Assembly: GCF_000022085.1 (NCBI RefSeq)
Contig: NC_011894.1
Location: 4,641,001-4,705,000, forward strand
Reading direction: 5' to 3'
Source: Methylobacterium nodulans ORS 2060
GTDB lineage: Bacteria > Pseudomonadota > Alphaproteobacteria > Rhizobiales > Beijerinckiaceae
DNA length: 64,000 nucleotides
Each line of letters begins with the position of its first letter. Position 1 is the stretch's first letter. Positions 37,606-47,556 of the stretch are shown here, piece after piece. Both the position numbers and the translations under genes were made by a program. The notes under the pieces are model-generated. The model saw only the letters and a program-made list of their open reading frames with translations, was not told the DNA's origin and did no database searches.

Positions 37606-37639
37606 GTCCCGGCCCCCGGTGCGATCGGACGAGACCGGG

Positions 37640-38548
37640 TCACGAGTTGGCCTTGTCCGACGGATTTCTCGTCAGTTCCTTGAGCTTGTCGGACATCGGG
37701 AAGGCGAGATTGACGCCGTGCGGCGGAATCGGGCTCTCGAACCACTTGGCGTAGAGGTCGGCAAACGCACCGGACTTCATCAGCCCGATCAGCGTCTCGT
37801 CCACCACGGCCTTGAAGGCCGGATCGTCCCGCCGGAACATCAGGGCATACGGATCCGCGGAATACGCCTTGTCCAGGATCTTGAACCGGGCGGGCTCCTT
37901 CGCATTCGCCTTCACGCCAGCCAGCAGGATGTCGTCCTCCATGAAGGCCGAGGCCCGCCCGGTCTCGACGAGTAGGAAGCTCTCCGCGTGGTCCTTGCCC
38001 TGCGTGATAGTGAGCTGGAGCTTCTGCTCCTGGTTGAGCTTGTTCAGGAACTGCGCGGTGTTGGTGCCGGCCGTCACCACGACATTCCGCCCCTTGAGGT
38101 CATCGGGCGAGGAAATCCCGCTGTCGACGCGGGTCAGCCACTTGAACTGCGCCACGAAGGTCGAGACCGAGAAGGCGACCTGCTTCTGGCGCGCGAGCTG
38201 GTTGGCCGTCGACCCGCATTCCAGGTCGACAGTCCCGTTGGCGACGAGCGGCAGCCGCGTGGCCGAGTTGACCGGGTTGTAGGCGACCTTCAGGTCGCTC
38301 AAGGAGAGCTTCTTCTTCACCGCTTCGACGACATGGCCGCACAGGTCCATCGAGAAGCCGATCGGCTTCTGGTCGTTGTCGAGATAGGAGAACGGCACCG
38401 AGGATTCGCGGTAGCCGATGACGATGGTGCCGGTCTCCTTGATCTTCTTCAACGTGCCAGTCAGCTCCTCGGCTCGCGCCGGCAGGAGGGCTGCCGTTAG
38501 GGCAAGCGTCATCATTGCGGCTGCAGCCGCTCGCATCAGGCGTCGCAT
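37640..38548 (-). CDS. Amino-acid ABC transporter binding protein (glutamate/aspartate type)
   Basis: 302 residues from ATG 38546-38548, preceded by GGAGG. Signal peptide about 1-26 (LLPARA). Family 3 solute-binding fold: GTIVIGYRESSVPFSYLDNDQKPIGFSMDLCGHV, ECGSTANQLARQKQVAFS and the hinge region DLKGRNVVVTAGTNTAQFLNKL are GltI-like. It would bind acidic or related amino acids in the periplasm. It follows an RpiR regulator and an aminotransferase on the same strand, 61 bases after the latter. The permease and ATPase genes that normally follow are missing; instead repeats and an IS lie downstream. Confidence 0.9.
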   Translation of the reverse strand: MRRLMRAAAAAMMTLALTAALLPARAEELTGTLKKIKETGTIVIGYRESSVPFSYLDNDQKPIGFSMDLCGHVVEAVKKKLSLSDLKVAYNPVNSATRLPLVANGTVDLECGSTANQLARQKQVAFSVSTFVAQFKWLTRVDSGISSPDDLKGRNVVVTAGTNTAQFLNKLNQEQKLQLTITQGKDHAESFLLVETGRASAFMEDDILLAGVKANAKEPARFKILDKAYSADPYALMFRRDDPAFKAVVDETLIGLMKSGAFADLYAKWFESPIPPHGVNLAFPMSDKLKELTRNPSDKANS

Positions 38549-38609
38549 GGTCGATATCCTCCGGTTTGGGCGGGCCTGGATCCGGCCAGGCGGCAGGGTT
38601 GCGCCGCTC

Positions 38610-39941
38610 TCAGGCGGCTTGGGCGATCGCCGCATCGAGGGCCTCGCCGAGGCGCTCCACGATCGTATCCACGGTCGCGGCATCGATGATGAAGGGGGGC
38701 GCCAGGAGCACGTGGTCTCCGTGCACGCCGTCGATGGTGCCGCCGGCCGGATAGACCGCCAGCCCGCGCTCCATCGCCTCGCGCTTGACGCGCCCGTTGA
38801 GCTTCAGGGCGGGGGCGAAGGGCGCCTTGCTGCCCCGGTCCTCGACCAGCTCCACGCCCATGAACAGGCCCCGGCCGCGGATGTCGCCGACATGCGGGTG
38901 GTTGCCGAAGCGCTCGGTGAGCCGACGCCGCAGGTGCCGGCCCATCGCCTTCACGTTGTCGAGGAGGTTTTCGCGGGCGATCACCTCCTGCACGGCAAGC
39001 GCCGCCGCGCAGGCCATCGGGTGACAGATGTAGGTGTGCCCGTGCTGGAACAGGCCCGAGCCGTTGGCGAAGGCGTCGTAGATCCTGCCGCTCAGGAACG
39101 TCGCGCCGATCGGCTGGTAGCCGCCTCCAAGCCCCTTGGCGACCGGCATCAGATCCGGCGCGACGCCGTCCTGTTCGCAGGCATGCAGCGTTCCCGTGCG
39201 GCCCATGCCGCACATCACCTCGTCGAGGATGAGGAGCACGCCGTAGCGGTCGCAGATCTCGCGCACGCGGCGCAGATATCCGGTCGCGGCCGGCACGGCG
39301 CCGGCCGTCGCGCCCACCACCGGCTCGGCCACGAAGGCCATCACGGTTTCGGGGCCCAGTTCCAGGAGCTTGTCCTCCAGCGCCTGGGCGGCCCGCAGGC
39401 CGTATTCCGCCTCGCTCTCGCCGGGCCGCTGGTAGCGATAGGCGTAGCAGGGGTCGATGTGGTGCGTCTCGATCAGGAGCGGCCTGAACTGCGCCCGGCG
39501 CCATTCGTTGCCGCCGGCGGCGAGCGCGCCCAGCGTGTTGCCGTGGTAGCTCTGACGCCGGGCGACGATCCGGCTGCGCCCGGGCTGCCCGATCTCGACG
39601 AAATACTGGCGGGCCATCTTGAGCGCCGCCTCGACGGCCTCCGAGCCGCCGGACACGAAGTAGACGTAGTCGAGGTCCGCGGGGGCGTCAGTGACGAGCC
39701 GCTCGGCAAGGGCCTCGGCCGGCTCGCTCGTGAAGAAGCTGGTATGCGCGTAAGCCAGCCTGTCGGCCTGGGCGTGCAAAGCCGCGATCACGTCCGGATG
39801 GCCGTGGCCGAGGCAGGACACCGCGGCACCGCCCGATGCGTCGATATAGGCGCGCCCCTCCTGGTCGAACAATTCGACGCCGCGGCCGCCCGTGGCGGTG
39901 CGTAAGGGGGCGTGGATCTGTCGGTGCAGGATGCGGGTCAT
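38610..39941 (-). CDS. Class III aminotransferase, PLP dependent
   Basis: 443 residues. PLP lysine K269 in MPVAKGLGGGYQPIG, the ring-nitrogen Asp D240 in LLILDEVMCGMGRTG, and phosphate-binding GGSEAVEAALKMAR at 98-111. It belongs to the omega-amino-acid group (beta-alanine, 4-aminobutyrate, taurine or diamine transaminases). The substrate is unresolved; the downstream amino-acid binding protein suggests catabolism of an imported amino acid. Its ATG overlaps the rpiR stop (ATGA), so the two are translationally coupled. Confidence 0.92.
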   Translation of the reverse strand: MTRILHRQIHAPLRTATGGRGVELFDQEGRAYIDASGGAAVSCLGHGHPDVIAALHAQADRLAYAHTSFFTSEPAEALAERLVTDAPADLDYVYFVSGGSEAVEAALKMARQYFVEIGQPGRSRIVARRQSYHGNTLGALAAGGNEWRRAQFRPLLIETHHIDPCYAYRYQRPGESEAEYGLRAAQALEDKLLELGPETVMAFVAEPVVGATAGAVPAATGYLRRVREICDRYGVLLILDEVMCGMGRTGTLHACEQDGVAPDLMPVAKGLGGGYQPIGATFLSGRIYDAFANGSGLFQHGHTYICHPMACAAALAVQEVIARENLLDNVKAMGRHLRRRLTERFGNHPHVGDIRGRGLFMGVELVEDRGSKAPFAPALKLNGRVKREAMERGLAVYPAGGTIDGVHGDHVLLAPPFIIDAATVDTIVERLGEALDAAIAQAA

Positions 39942-40828
39942 GACGATTTCCGTGTGGCCGGGGGTGTCCAGTGGATGCCGAAGGCGGCGAGTTGCGCCTC
40001 GGTGCGCCGGATGGCGGCGAGCGACGCCTGCCCGCCTCGGCCGGCAAGGAGGGCGGCGAGCACCTCGCCGACGACGAAGGCCGGCGCGACGGTGTGGAAG
40101 AACGAGGGGCTGTCGGTCGGGACGACGATGGTCTCCCGGGCGACACCGGCGAGCGGCGATACCAGGCTGTCGGTCACCGCCACGACCGGCACGCCCTGGT
40201 TGTCCGCGTATTGCGCGGTCTCGATCGTCGCGCGCGTGTAGGGAGCGATGCTGGCTGCCAGGAGGACGTCCCGGGTTGTGGCCGAGCGGATCGGATCGAG
40301 GCCGGTCCCGGCGCCGGCATCGAGAAGCACGGCCCGCTCGCCGAGGAACGACATCACGTAGGCGAACTGCGCCACCACGGGATGGCAGGAGCGGAGGCCG
40401 AGACAGTAGATGCGCTCGGCGGAGGCGAGCCGTCCCGCGGCCGTGACGAGGCGATCGAGGGCCGGCGGCTCGGTGAGCCGCCCGATCTGCGCGTGGACCG
40501 ACGCGATGATCTCGGCAGCGAGTGCCCTCTCGCCCTTGGCCTTCTGATGGGCGACCTGGGTTCCGGCCTTGCCGGAGAAGCCGAGCGAGCCCTCACGGAC
40601 CGCGGCGGCGTAGAGCGCCCGGACATCGTCGTAGCCGGGCAAGCCGAGACGCTGGGCGAGGCGCGTCATCGAGTGGGGCTGGACGCCTGCCCGGCGGGCC
40701 TGCTCGCGCATGGAGAGAAGCGCAACGTCGTTCGGATGCTCCAGGACGAAACGGGCGGCCGCCTGCAGCTGGGGTCCCAGCGTCTCGAAGGTGGCGACGA
40801 TCTCGTCGGTGAGCGGGCCGTGGTCCAT
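39938..40828 (-). CDS. MurR/RpiR-family transcriptional regulator
   Basis: 296 residues from ATG 40826-40828. N-terminal RpiR helix-turn-helix (about 8-85; ALLSMREQARRAGVQPHSMTRLAQRLGLPGYDDVRALY) and a C-terminal SIS domain (about 125-260; AERIYCLGLRSCHPVVAQFAYVMSFLG). SIS domains bind sugar phosphates in most members, but RpiR proteins also control amino-acid catabolism, which fits the coupled aminotransferase. It is the first gene of the operon, with a promoter and palindromic operator directly upstream, so autoregulation is likely. The chosen start coincides with the predicted transcript start. Confidence 0.9.
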   Translation of the reverse strand: MDHGPLTDEIVATFETLGPQLQAAARFVLEHPNDVALLSMREQARRAGVQPHSMTRLAQRLGLPGYDDVRALYAAAVREGSLGFSGKAGTQVAHQKAKGERALAAEIIASVHAQIGRLTEPPALDRLVTAAGRLASAERIYCLGLRSCHPVVAQFAYVMSFLGERAVLLDAGAGTGLDPIRSATTRDVLLAASIAPYTRATIETAQYADNQGVPVVAVTDSLVSPLAGVARETIVVPTDSPSFFHTVAPAFVVGEVLAALLAGRGGQASLAAIRRTEAQLAAFGIHWTPPATRKSS

Positions 40829-40835
40829 GCGGGAT

Positions 40836-40864
40836 TCTATACGCCTGTTCGCCGGCAGATGCAA
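40836..40864 (-). promoter_or_regulatory. Sigma-70 promoter of the rpiR operon, predicted leaderless
   Basis: On the minus strand -35 TTGCAT (40859-40864), 17-base spacer, -10 TATAGA (40836-40841). Only seven bases separate the -10 from the ATG at 40828, so transcription should begin at or next to the start codon. Confidence 0.65.
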
Positions 40865-40874
40865 CAGATGTTGC
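40861..40874. promoter_or_regulatory. Palindromic operator overlapping the rpiR -35 element
   Basis: GCAACAGATGTTGC has perfect 6-bp arms and overlaps the -35 box; a second GCAACA half-site starts 29 bases away at 40890. The position predicts repression, probably by RpiR itself. Confidence 0.55.
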
Positions 40875-41020
40875 CTGATCATACTGAGTGCAACATTTGA
40901 TGCGCGCGTGGTCGTCCTGGGCAGCTTCTGGGCAACCGGGTCGCTGCGGCGGGCTTGGCCACTTCCGGTCCGTGTAGAGGGTGCGGGCGAGCCCCCGAAG
41001 GCGCCGCGGCGTCAAAATCC

Positions 41021-41049
41021 TTGCATTCGGGTGGCTGCCGGACTATCTG
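41021..41049 (+). promoter_or_regulatory. Probable promoter of the rimP-nusA-infB operon
   Basis: TTGCAT (41021-41026), 17-base spacer, TATCTG (41044-41049). It predicts a leader of about 135 bases that contains the terminator-like structure at 41097-41122. Confidence 0.5.
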
Positions 41050-41096
41050 TTCGCCAACAGTTCTGTTCGCGGTCGATGAGGCTGCGGTGCGGGAGT

Positions 41097-41122
41097 GGGC
41101 CCCCCGGGGTCCGCTCTTTTTT
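41097..41122 (+). terminator. Attenuator-like intrinsic terminator in the rimP leader
   Basis: GGGCCCC (41097-41103) pairs with GGGGTCC (41106-41112) with one G-U pair, then GCTC and six T (41117-41122). It lies about 70 bases before the rimP ATG and after the predicted promoter, so it can cut transcription of the operon encoding NusA itself. The two-base loop is tight, so the real fold may open one more pair. Confidence 0.5.
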
Positions 41123-41191
41123 ATTGCCGCGAGCTTGGAAGGGCGCGAGCGGAACGCCAGCCCGTCCGCGAGGACGTCACGGCCCGACACC

Positions 41192-41803
41192 ATGACCGAC
41201 GCCCCAGACCATCACCCGGCCGATGCGGCCGAGAAGCGCCTGATCACCGAGACCGGCGTCGCCGCCCGCGTGGCGCAGATCGTCGAGCCCTCCCTCGAAG
41301 GGCTCGGCTTCCGCCTCGTGCGGGTGCGCGTCACCGGCCAGAACGGCTGCACGGTCCAGATCATGGCCGAGCGGCCGGACGGCACCATGACGGTGGAGGA
41401 TTGCGAGTCGGTGAGCCGCACGATCTCGCCGCTCCTCGACGTCGATGACCCGATCGGCCGGGCCTACCACCTGGAGATCTCCTCGCCGGGGATCGATCGG
41501 CCGCTGGTGCGGGTCGGCGACTTCGCCCGCTGGGCGGGGCACGAGGCCAAGGTCGAGCTCACGGTGCCGCTGGAGGGCCGCAAGCGCTTCCGCGGCATCA
41601 TCCGGGCGCCGGAGGGGGAGAGCGTGCGCATCGACCTCCCCGACGCCAAGGAGGGCACGCCGGCCTCCTACGATCTGAGGCTCCGCGACATCGGCGAGGC
41701 GCATCTCGTCCTCACCGACGCGCTCATCCGCGAGTCGCTCCGCCGCGGCTCCGCCCCCGTCGAGGATGAGGAGGGCGAAGGCGAGGCGCCCACCGCCCAC
41801 TGA
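41192..41803 (+). CDS. rimP: Ribosome maturation factor RimP
   Basis: 203 residues from ATG 41192; the upstream open frame is leader. Diagnostic segments: [71 protein letters not shown], and the C-terminal SH3-like barrel. RimP helps assemble the 30S subunit. The acidic C-terminal tail ([10 protein letters not shown]) is common in alphaproteobacteria. First gene of the rimP-nusA-ylxR-infB-rbfA-truB operon. Confidence 0.96.
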   Translation: MTDAPDHHPADAAEKRLITETGVAARVAQIVEPSLEGLGFRLVRVRVTGQNGCTVQIMAERPDGTMTVEDCESVSRTISPLLDVDDPIGRAYHLEISSPGIDRPLVRVGDFARWAGHEAKVELTVPLEGRKRFRGIIRAPEGESVRIDLPDAKEGTPASYDLRLRDIGEAHLVLTDALIRESLRRGSAPVEDEEGEGEAPTAH

Positions 41804-41865
41804 CCGCACCACAACAACATCCCGCGCCGGAAGGCGCCCCGCATTTCAGGGAAGGATCACCACTC

Positions 41866-43476
41866 ATGGCCGTCGTCAGCGCCAACCGGCTCGAACTCCT
41901 GCAGATCGCCGACGCCGTCGCCCGCGAGAAGGTCATCGACCGCTCCATCGTCATCGGCGCGATGGAGGAGGCGATCGCCAAGGCCGCCCGCTCCCGCTAC
42001 GGCGCGGAGACCGACGTTCACGCCGAGATCGACCCGCGCACCGGCGCGCTGCGCCTCTCCCGCCACATGCTGGTGGTGGATCAGGTGGAGAACGACGCCC
42101 GCGAGATCGATCTCGAGACCGCCCGCCGCCACAATCCCGCGGCCCAGGTGGGCGACGTGATCGCCGACACCCTGCCGCCCTTCGATTTCGGGCGCGTCGC
42201 CGCGCAATCGGCCAAGCAGGTCATCGTCCAGAAGGTCCGCGACGCCGAGCGCGACCGGCAATACGAGGAGTACAAGGACCGCATCGGCGAGATCGTCAAC
42301 GGCCTCGTCAAGCGCGTCGAGTACGGCAACGTCATCGTCGATCTGGGGCGCGGCGAAGGCATCGTGCGCCGCGACGAGAGCATCCCGCGCGAGACCTTCC
42401 GGCCGGGCGACCGCATCCGCGCCTACCTGTTCGATGTCCGCCGCGAGGTGCGCGGGCCGCAGATCTTCCTGTCGCGCTCGCACCCGCAATTCATGGCGAA
42501 GCTCTTCGCCCAGGAGGTGCCCGAGATCTACGACGGCATCGTCGAGGTGAAGGCGGTGGCCCGCGATCCGGGCTCGCGCGCCAAGATCGCGGTGATCTCC
42601 CGCGATTCGTCCATCGACCCGGTCGGCGCCTGCGTCGGCATGCGCGGCTCGCGCGTCCAGGCGGTGGTCGGCGAGCTGCAGGGCGAGAAGATCGACATCA
42701 TCCCGTGGTCGCAGGATCAGGCGACCTTCATCGTCAACGCCCTGCAGCCGGCCGAGGTCGTCAAGGTCGTGCTCGACGAGGAGGCCGACCGCATCGAGGT
42801 GGTGGTGCCCGACGACCAGCTCTCGCTCGCCATCGGCCGGCGCGGCCAGAACGTGCGGCTCGCCTCGCAGCTCACCGGCTGGGACATCGACATCCTGACC
42901 GAGGCCGAGGAATCGGAGCGCCGGCAGAAGGAGTTCATCGAGCGCACCAACGCCTTCATGGAGGCGCTGGACGTCGACGAGACCGTCGGCCAGCTGCTCG
43001 CGGCGGAGGGTTTCCGCTCCGTCGAGGAGATCGCCTATGTCGAGCCGGGCGACATCGCCAACATCCAGGGCCTCGATGAGGAGACCGGCGCCGAGATCCA
43101 GACGCGCGCCCGCGACTACCTTGCCCGGATCGAATCCGAGAACGATGCCCGCCGCAAGGAGCTCGGCGTCTCCGACGAGCTGCGCGAGATCGACGGCATC
43201 ACCACCCCGATGCTGGTGGCGCTCGGCGAGAACGACGTGAAGACCATCGAGGATCTCGCCGGCTGCGCCACCGACGACCTCGTCGGCTACACCGAGGGCC
43301 GCGGGGCCGAGGCGGTGCGCCACGCAGGCTACCTCGACGGCTTCGACCTCTCCCGCGCCGAGGCGGAGGCGATGATCGTCGCCGCCCGCGTGCGGGCCGG
43401 CTGGATCGAGGCCGCTCCGGAGGCGCCGGCCGAGGACGAGCAGGCCCTGGAGGAGTCCGAGGGCCAGCCTACCTGA
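41866..43476 (+). CDS. nusA: Transcription termination/antitermination factor NusA
   Basis: 536 residues. N-terminal RNA-polymerase-binding domain 1-125; S1 domain about 135-200 ([22 protein letters not shown]); two KH domains about 205-345 ([53 protein letters not shown]); then two acidic helix-hairpin-helix repeats about 365-500. It binds RNA polymerase and nascent RNA and controls pausing, termination and antitermination. 62 bases after rimP. Confidence 0.97.
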   Translation: MAVVSANRLELLQIADAVAREKVIDRSIVIGAMEEAIAKAARSRYGAETDVHAEIDPRTGALRLSRHMLVVDQVENDAREIDLETARRHNPAAQVGDVIADTLPPFDFGRVAAQSAKQVIVQKVRDAERDRQYEEYKDRIGEIVNGLVKRVEYGNVIVDLGRGEGIVRRDESIPRETFRPGDRIRAYLFDVRREVRGPQIFLSRSHPQFMAKLFAQEVPEIYDGIVEVKAVARDPGSRAKIAVISRDSSIDPVGACVGMRGSRVQAVVGELQGEKIDIIPWSQDQATFIVNALQPAEVVKVVLDEEADRIEVVVPDDQLSLAIGRRGQNVRLASQLTGWDIDILTEAEESERRQKEFIERTNAFMEALDVDETVGQLLAAEGFRSVEEIAYVEPGDIANIQGLDEETGAEIQTRARDYLARIESENDARRKELGVSDELREIDGITTPMLVALGENDVKTIEDLAGCATDDLVGYTEGRGAEAVRHAGYLDGFDLSRAEAEAMIVAARVRAGWIEAAPEAPAEDEQALEESEGQPT

Positions 43477-43578
43477 TCACCATCGGTGACGAAGACGGCG
43501 CGGGGCTCCGGCTCGCCGAGAGCGAGGCTCCCGCACCGCCCATCGACCCCGACCCCGCGAGACGACGCCAGCGCAGCG

Positions 43579-44328
43579 ATGCAGGACACCGACACCCCCG
43601 CCGACGACCTGCCCCCCGGCATCCTCGATGCCGGGGTCGGGCGCGGGCGCGCGCATGCGGAGCGGACCTGCCTCGTCACCCGCACGGCGCAGAACCCCTC
43701 CGGGCTGATCCGCTTCGCCCTGTCGCCCGACGGCGCCGTGGTGCCGGATCTCAAGGCCCGCCTGCCGGGCCGCGGGGCCTGGGTCACGGCGACCCGGGCG
43801 GCGGTGACCGAGGCCGTGCGCAAGCGGCTGTTCCAGCGCGCCTTCAAGGGCAGGGCGACCGTGGTCCCGGCCGATCTCGCGGACGTGATCGAGGCCGGCC
43901 TGCGGCAGGATCTCCGGCAGGCCCTCTCGCTCGCCAACAAGGCTGCTTGCGTCGTCACCGGCTTCACCAAGGTGGAGAGCGCGGTGGCGAGCCCGGCGGG
44001 CATCGCCGCCCTGGTGCATGCGAGCGACGCCAGCCCCGACGGGCGCCGCAAGCTCGCCCAGGCATTGCGCCGCCGCTACGGCGATGCCATATCGGGGATC
44101 CCGGTGGTGGACGATCTGTCCAGTGAAGAATTGGACATGGCCTTGGGCCGGGATCATGTGATACACGCTGCCCTCGTCGCGGGAGCCGGCACGACCGGCT
44201 TGCTCGCGCGTTGGCGTCGGCTCCGCACATTTCGCGGTGCGGAGGCCGCGACCGGGGATGTCGGACTGGCGCCGCACGGCGACGCCGACACGGCCCTCCC
44301 GGACGACGTCCAGGCTGATGGAACGTAG
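43579..44328 (+). CDS. YlxR (DUF448) RNA-binding protein fused to an L7Ae-like domain
   Basis: 249 residues from ATG 43579; a GTG at 43486 would add 31 low-complexity residues. Residues about 25-105 hold the YlxR fold (RTCLVTRTAQNPSGLIRFALSPDGAVVPDLKARLPGRGAWV); about 115-215 hold an L7Ae/YlxQ-like domain (QALSLANKAACVVTGFTKVE). Gram-positive bacteria carry these as two genes, ylxR and ylxQ, between nusA and infB; the fusion is standard in Rhizobiales. YlxR modulates RNase P in Bacillus. The last 50 residues look disordered. Confidence 0.9.
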   Translation: MQDTDTPADDLPPGILDAGVGRGRAHAERTCLVTRTAQNPSGLIRFALSPDGAVVPDLKARLPGRGAWVTATRAAVTEAVRKRLFQRAFKGRATVVPADLADVIEAGLRQDLRQALSLANKAACVVTGFTKVESAVASPAGIAALVHASDASPDGRRKLAQALRRRYGDAISGIPVVDDLSSEELDMALGRDHVIHAALVAGAGTTGLLARWRRLRTFRGAEAATGDVGLAPHGDADTALPDDVQADGT

Positions 44329-44467
44329 ATCATGACCGGTCCCCGGACGGCCGGTGAGTGAGGAAGTGGGATCGGCCCGATGCGGGCCCGTTCCCGGGAT
44401 GCAGGTGGGAGGCGGCCTCCGGGAGGCCGGATCCCGGGACGATGAGAACCCCCAGGATCTGAACTGA

Positions 44468-47395
44468 ATGAGTGAGACGAAGAATCCGGGCGACAAGACG
44501 CTGCACGCTGGCCCCGCCAAGACGCTCTCCGTGAAGCGTCCGGTGGAGCAGGGCATCGTGCGCCAGAGCTTCTCCCATGGCCGCTCGAAGTCGGTCGTGG
44601 TTGAGACGGTGAAGCGTCGCGTCATCGGTGCCCCGCAGGCGCCGGCTGCCCCGAAGGAGACGGCCCCCGCGCCGGCGCCGAGCCGGCCCGCCGCGAGCGC
44701 CCCGGCGTCGCGCTCCGAGTCGCGTCAGGCGCCCGCGCGCTCGGGCGTGGTGCTGCGCACCCTGAGCGACCAGGAGCAGAGCGCCCGCCTCGCCGCCCTG
44801 GCGGATGCCCGCCGTCGCGAGGAGGAGGACCGCCGCCGCGCCGCCGAGGAGGCCCGCCGCCGGGCCGAGCGCGAGGCTGCCGAGGCCCGCGAGCGCGAGG
44901 CCGCGGAGGCCCGCAAGCGCGAGGAAGAGGAGCGCCGCCGCCAGGAGGAGGCCCGCAAGCGGCGGGCCGCCGAGGAGGCCGAGCGCCGCATGAACGAGGA
45001 GGCGGCCCGCGCCGCCGCGGCGGCTGCAGCCCCTGCGGCTCCGGCCGCTCGTCCGGCTGCTGCTGCTCCGGCGGCCCCGGCGCCGCGTCCGGCCGCCCCA
45101 GCGGCCGCTCCCGCTCGTCCGGCGGCTCCTGCGCGTCCCGCGGCTCCTGCGCGTCCCGCGGCTCCTGCGCGTCCCGCGGCTCCTGCGCGTCCCGCGGCTT
45201 CCGCGCGTCCGGCCGCGCCCGCCGAGCCGCGCCGCGTCATCACGGCCGATGCGCGCAAGCCCCGCGACCTCAACTTCATGGCCCGTCCGGCCCCGAAGCC
45301 GCCGGAGCCCAAGCCCGAGCCGAAGCCGGCAGCGAGCGCAACCCCTGCGCCCGGCGCCACGACCGCGCGGCCGGCCTCCGGCCGTCCGGCGCCGGCCGCG
45401 GCCGACGACGAGGCGGATACCAAGCGGGTGATCCGGCGGCCCGGCATGCCGCTGAAGATCATCACCCCGCCGAAGACGCCGAAATCGCCGGGCGGCGACC
45501 GCAACCGCGGCCGCCTGACCATCGCGACCGCGACCTCCGGCGAGGAGGAGCGGACCCGCTCACTCGCCTCCTTCCGCCGCCGGACCCAGCGCCTCACCGG
45601 CCACCGGCAGGTGGAGCAGAAGGAGAAGCTGTCGCGCGAGGTGGTCATCCCCGAGACGATCACCATCCAGGAGCTCGCCAACCGCATGAGCGAGCGCGCG
45701 GTGGACGTCATTCGCCTGCTCATGAAGCAGGGCCAGATCCACAAGATCACCGACGTGATCGACTCGGATACGGCCCAGCTGATCGCCGAGGAACTCGGCC
45801 ACACGGTCCGCCGCGTGGCGGAGTCGGATGTCGAAGAGGGCCTGTTCGACGAGCCCGATATCGACGAGGACACCCAGCCGCGTCCGCCGGTCGTGACCAT
45901 CATGGGTCACGTCGACCACGGCAAGACCTCGCTGCTCGACGCCATCCGCAACGCCAACGTCGTCGAGGGCGAGGCGGGCGGCATCACGCAGCATATCGGC
46001 GCCTACCAGGTCTCCTCGCCCTCGGGCGGCAAGATCACCTTCATCGACACTCCCGGCCACGCAGCCTTCACCTCCATGCGCGCCCGCGGCGCCAAGGTGA
46101 CGGACATCGTCGTGCTGGTGGTGGCGGCCGATGACGGCGTCATGCCCCAGACGGTCGAGGCCATCGCCCACGCCAAGGCGGCCGAGGTGCCCCTCGTCGT
46201 GGCGATCAACAAGATCGACAAGCCCGACGCCAACCCGCAGCGGGTGCGCAACGAACTCCTCCAGCACGACGTTCAGGTGGAGTCGATGGGCGGCGAGACC
46301 CTCGAATTCGAGGTCTCGGCCAAAACCAGGCAGGGTCTCGACGACCTCCTGGAGGGCCTCGCCCTGCAGGCCGAGATCCTGAACCTGCGCGCCAACCCCG
46401 ACCGCTCGGCGGAAGGCACCGTGATCGAGGCGAAGCTCGACCGCGGCCGCGGCCCGGTCGCGACCGTGCTGGTCGCCCGCGGCACGCTGCACACCGGCGA
46501 CATCGTGGTGGCGGGTGCCGAATGGGGCCGCGTGCGCGCCCTCATCGACGATACCGGCCGCAACGTGCGGGAGGCGGGCCCGGCGGTTCCCGTCGAGGTG
46601 CTCGGCTTCAACGGCACGCCGGAGGCGGGCGACCGCGTCGCGGTGGTCGAGAACGAGGCCCGCGCCCGCGAGGTCACCGAGTACCGCGCCCGCATGAAGC
46701 GCGAGCGCGCCGCCGCGGCGGGCTCCGCCTCGGGCCGCTCGCTCATGGACATGATGCGCGACCTCAAGGAGGGCGCCGGCCGCAAGGAGCTTCCGCTCGT
46801 CGTCAAGGGCGACGTGCAGGGCTCCGTGGAGGCCATCGCGGGGGCCCTCGACAAGCTCGGCAACGAGGAGGTCGGCGCGCGCATCCTGCACACGGGCGTG
46901 GGCGGCATCACCGAGTCGGATATCACGCTAGCCCAGGCCTCGGGCGCGGTGGTGATCGGCTTCAACGTGCGCGCCCACAAGGAGGCCCGCGAAGCCGCCG
47001 AACGGGCCGGCGTCGAGATCCGCTACTACAACATCATCTACGACCTCGTGGATGACGTGAAGGCGGTGATGTCGGGGCTGCTGCCGCCGACCCTGCGCGA
47101 GGAGCGCCTCGGCGAGGCCCGGATCCTCGAGATCTTCAACGTCTCGAAGGTCGGCAAGATCGCGGGCTGCCGCGTCGAGGACGGCCGCGTCGAGCGCGGC
47201 GCCCAGGTCCGGCTCATCCGCGACAACGTCGTCGTCCACGAGGGCAAGCTCTCGCAGCTCAAGCGCTTCAAGGACGATGCCCGCGAGGTCACGGCCGGCC
47301 AGGAATGCGGCATGGCGTTCGAGAACTACCAGGACATGCGCGTCCGGGACGTGATCGAGTGCTACATCGTTCATGAGGAGCGGCGGACGCTCTGA
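44468..47395 (+). CDS. infB: Translation initiation factor IF-2
   Basis: 975 residues. N-terminal IF2-associated segment ([29 protein letters not shown]) about 12-45; a long charged coiled region about 105-175; an Ala/Pro/Arg low-complexity tract about 178-330 containing an 18-bp tandem repeat; IF2_N near 400-450; GTPase domain with G1 GHVDHGKT (480-487), DTPGHAA and NKIDKPDAN; then domains II-IV to the end. IF-2 places initiator tRNA on the 30S subunit. Internal in-frame starts could give the shorter forms known in E. coli. Confidence 0.97.
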   Translation: MSETKNPGDKTLHAGPAKTLSVKRPVEQGIVRQSFSHGRSKSVVVETVKRRVIGAPQAPAAPKETAPAPAPSRPAASAPASRSESRQAPARSGVVLRTLSDQEQSARLAALADARRREEEDRRRAAEEARRRAEREAAEAREREAAEARKREEEERRRQEEARKRRAAEEAERRMNEEAARAAAAAAAPAAPAARPAAAAPAAPAPRPAAPAAAPARPAAPARPAAPARPAAPARPAAPARPAASARPAAPAEPRRVITADARKPRDLNFMARPAPKPPEPKPEPKPAASATPAPGATTARPASGRPAPAAADDEADTKRVIRRPGMPLKIITPPKTPKSPGGDRNRGRLTIATATSGEEERTRSLASFRRRTQRLTGHRQVEQKEKLSREVVIPETITIQELANRMSERAVDVIRLLMKQGQIHKITDVIDSDTAQLIAEELGHTVRRVAESDVEEGLFDEPDIDEDTQPRPPVVTIMGHVDHGKTSLLDAIRNANVVEGEAGGITQHIGAYQVSSPSGGKITFIDTPGHAAFTSMRARGAKVTDIVVLVVAADDGVMPQTVEAIAHAKAAEVPLVVAINKIDKPDANPQRVRNELLQHDVQVESMGGETLEFEVSAKTRQGLDDLLEGLALQAEILNLRANPDRSAEGTVIEAKLDRGRGPVATVLVARGTLHTGDIVVAGAEWGRVRALIDDTGRNVREAGPAVPVEVLGFNGTPEAGDRVAVVENEARAREVTEYRARMKRERAAAAGSASGRSLMDMMRDLKEGAGRKELPLVVKGDVQGSVEAIAGALDKLGNEEVGARILHTGVGGITESDITLAQASGAVVIGFNVRAHKEAREAAERAGVEIRYYNIIYDLVDDVKAVMSGLLPPTLREERLGEARILEIFNVSKVGKIAGCRVEDGRVERGAQVRLIRDNVVVHEGKLSQLKRFKDDAREVTAGQECGMAFENYQDMRVRDVIECYIVHEERRTL
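45131..45202 (+). repeat. 18-bp minisatellite inside infB
   Basis: Unit GCGCGTCCCGCGGCTCCT, encoding ARPAAP, is present in three perfect tandem copies (45131-45184) and a fourth with two differences in its last bases (45185-45202); diverged units lie on either side. In frame, so copy-number change would not break the protein. Confidence 0.9.
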
Positions 47396-47414
47396 TCCGC
47401 GCCTGACGCCGTTC

Positions 47415-47439
47415 GGCCGCCTCGCCGGGCGGCCCCTTT
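47415..47439 (+). terminator. Terminator-like hairpin after infB
   Basis: GGCCGCC (47415-47421) with GGCGGCC (47428-47434), six-base loop, then CCTTT. It starts 20 bases after the infB stop and precedes rbfA, so partial termination or processing is more likely than a full stop. Confidence 0.5.
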
Positions 47440-47556
47440 CTGCCGAGCCCGGGGCGTCTCATCGCCTCGGGCTCGTCGGTTCAGGCTCCGAGGCATCACC
47501 CCTGCCGGTGCGCGGCGCGACCGCGCGCGGCCCGGTTCAAGCCCGGATTGAAGACC

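Noticed and set aside
45131..45202. Tandem repeats as a CRISPR array
   Set aside because: No spacers, 18-bp unit in frame inside infB; it is a coding minisatellite.
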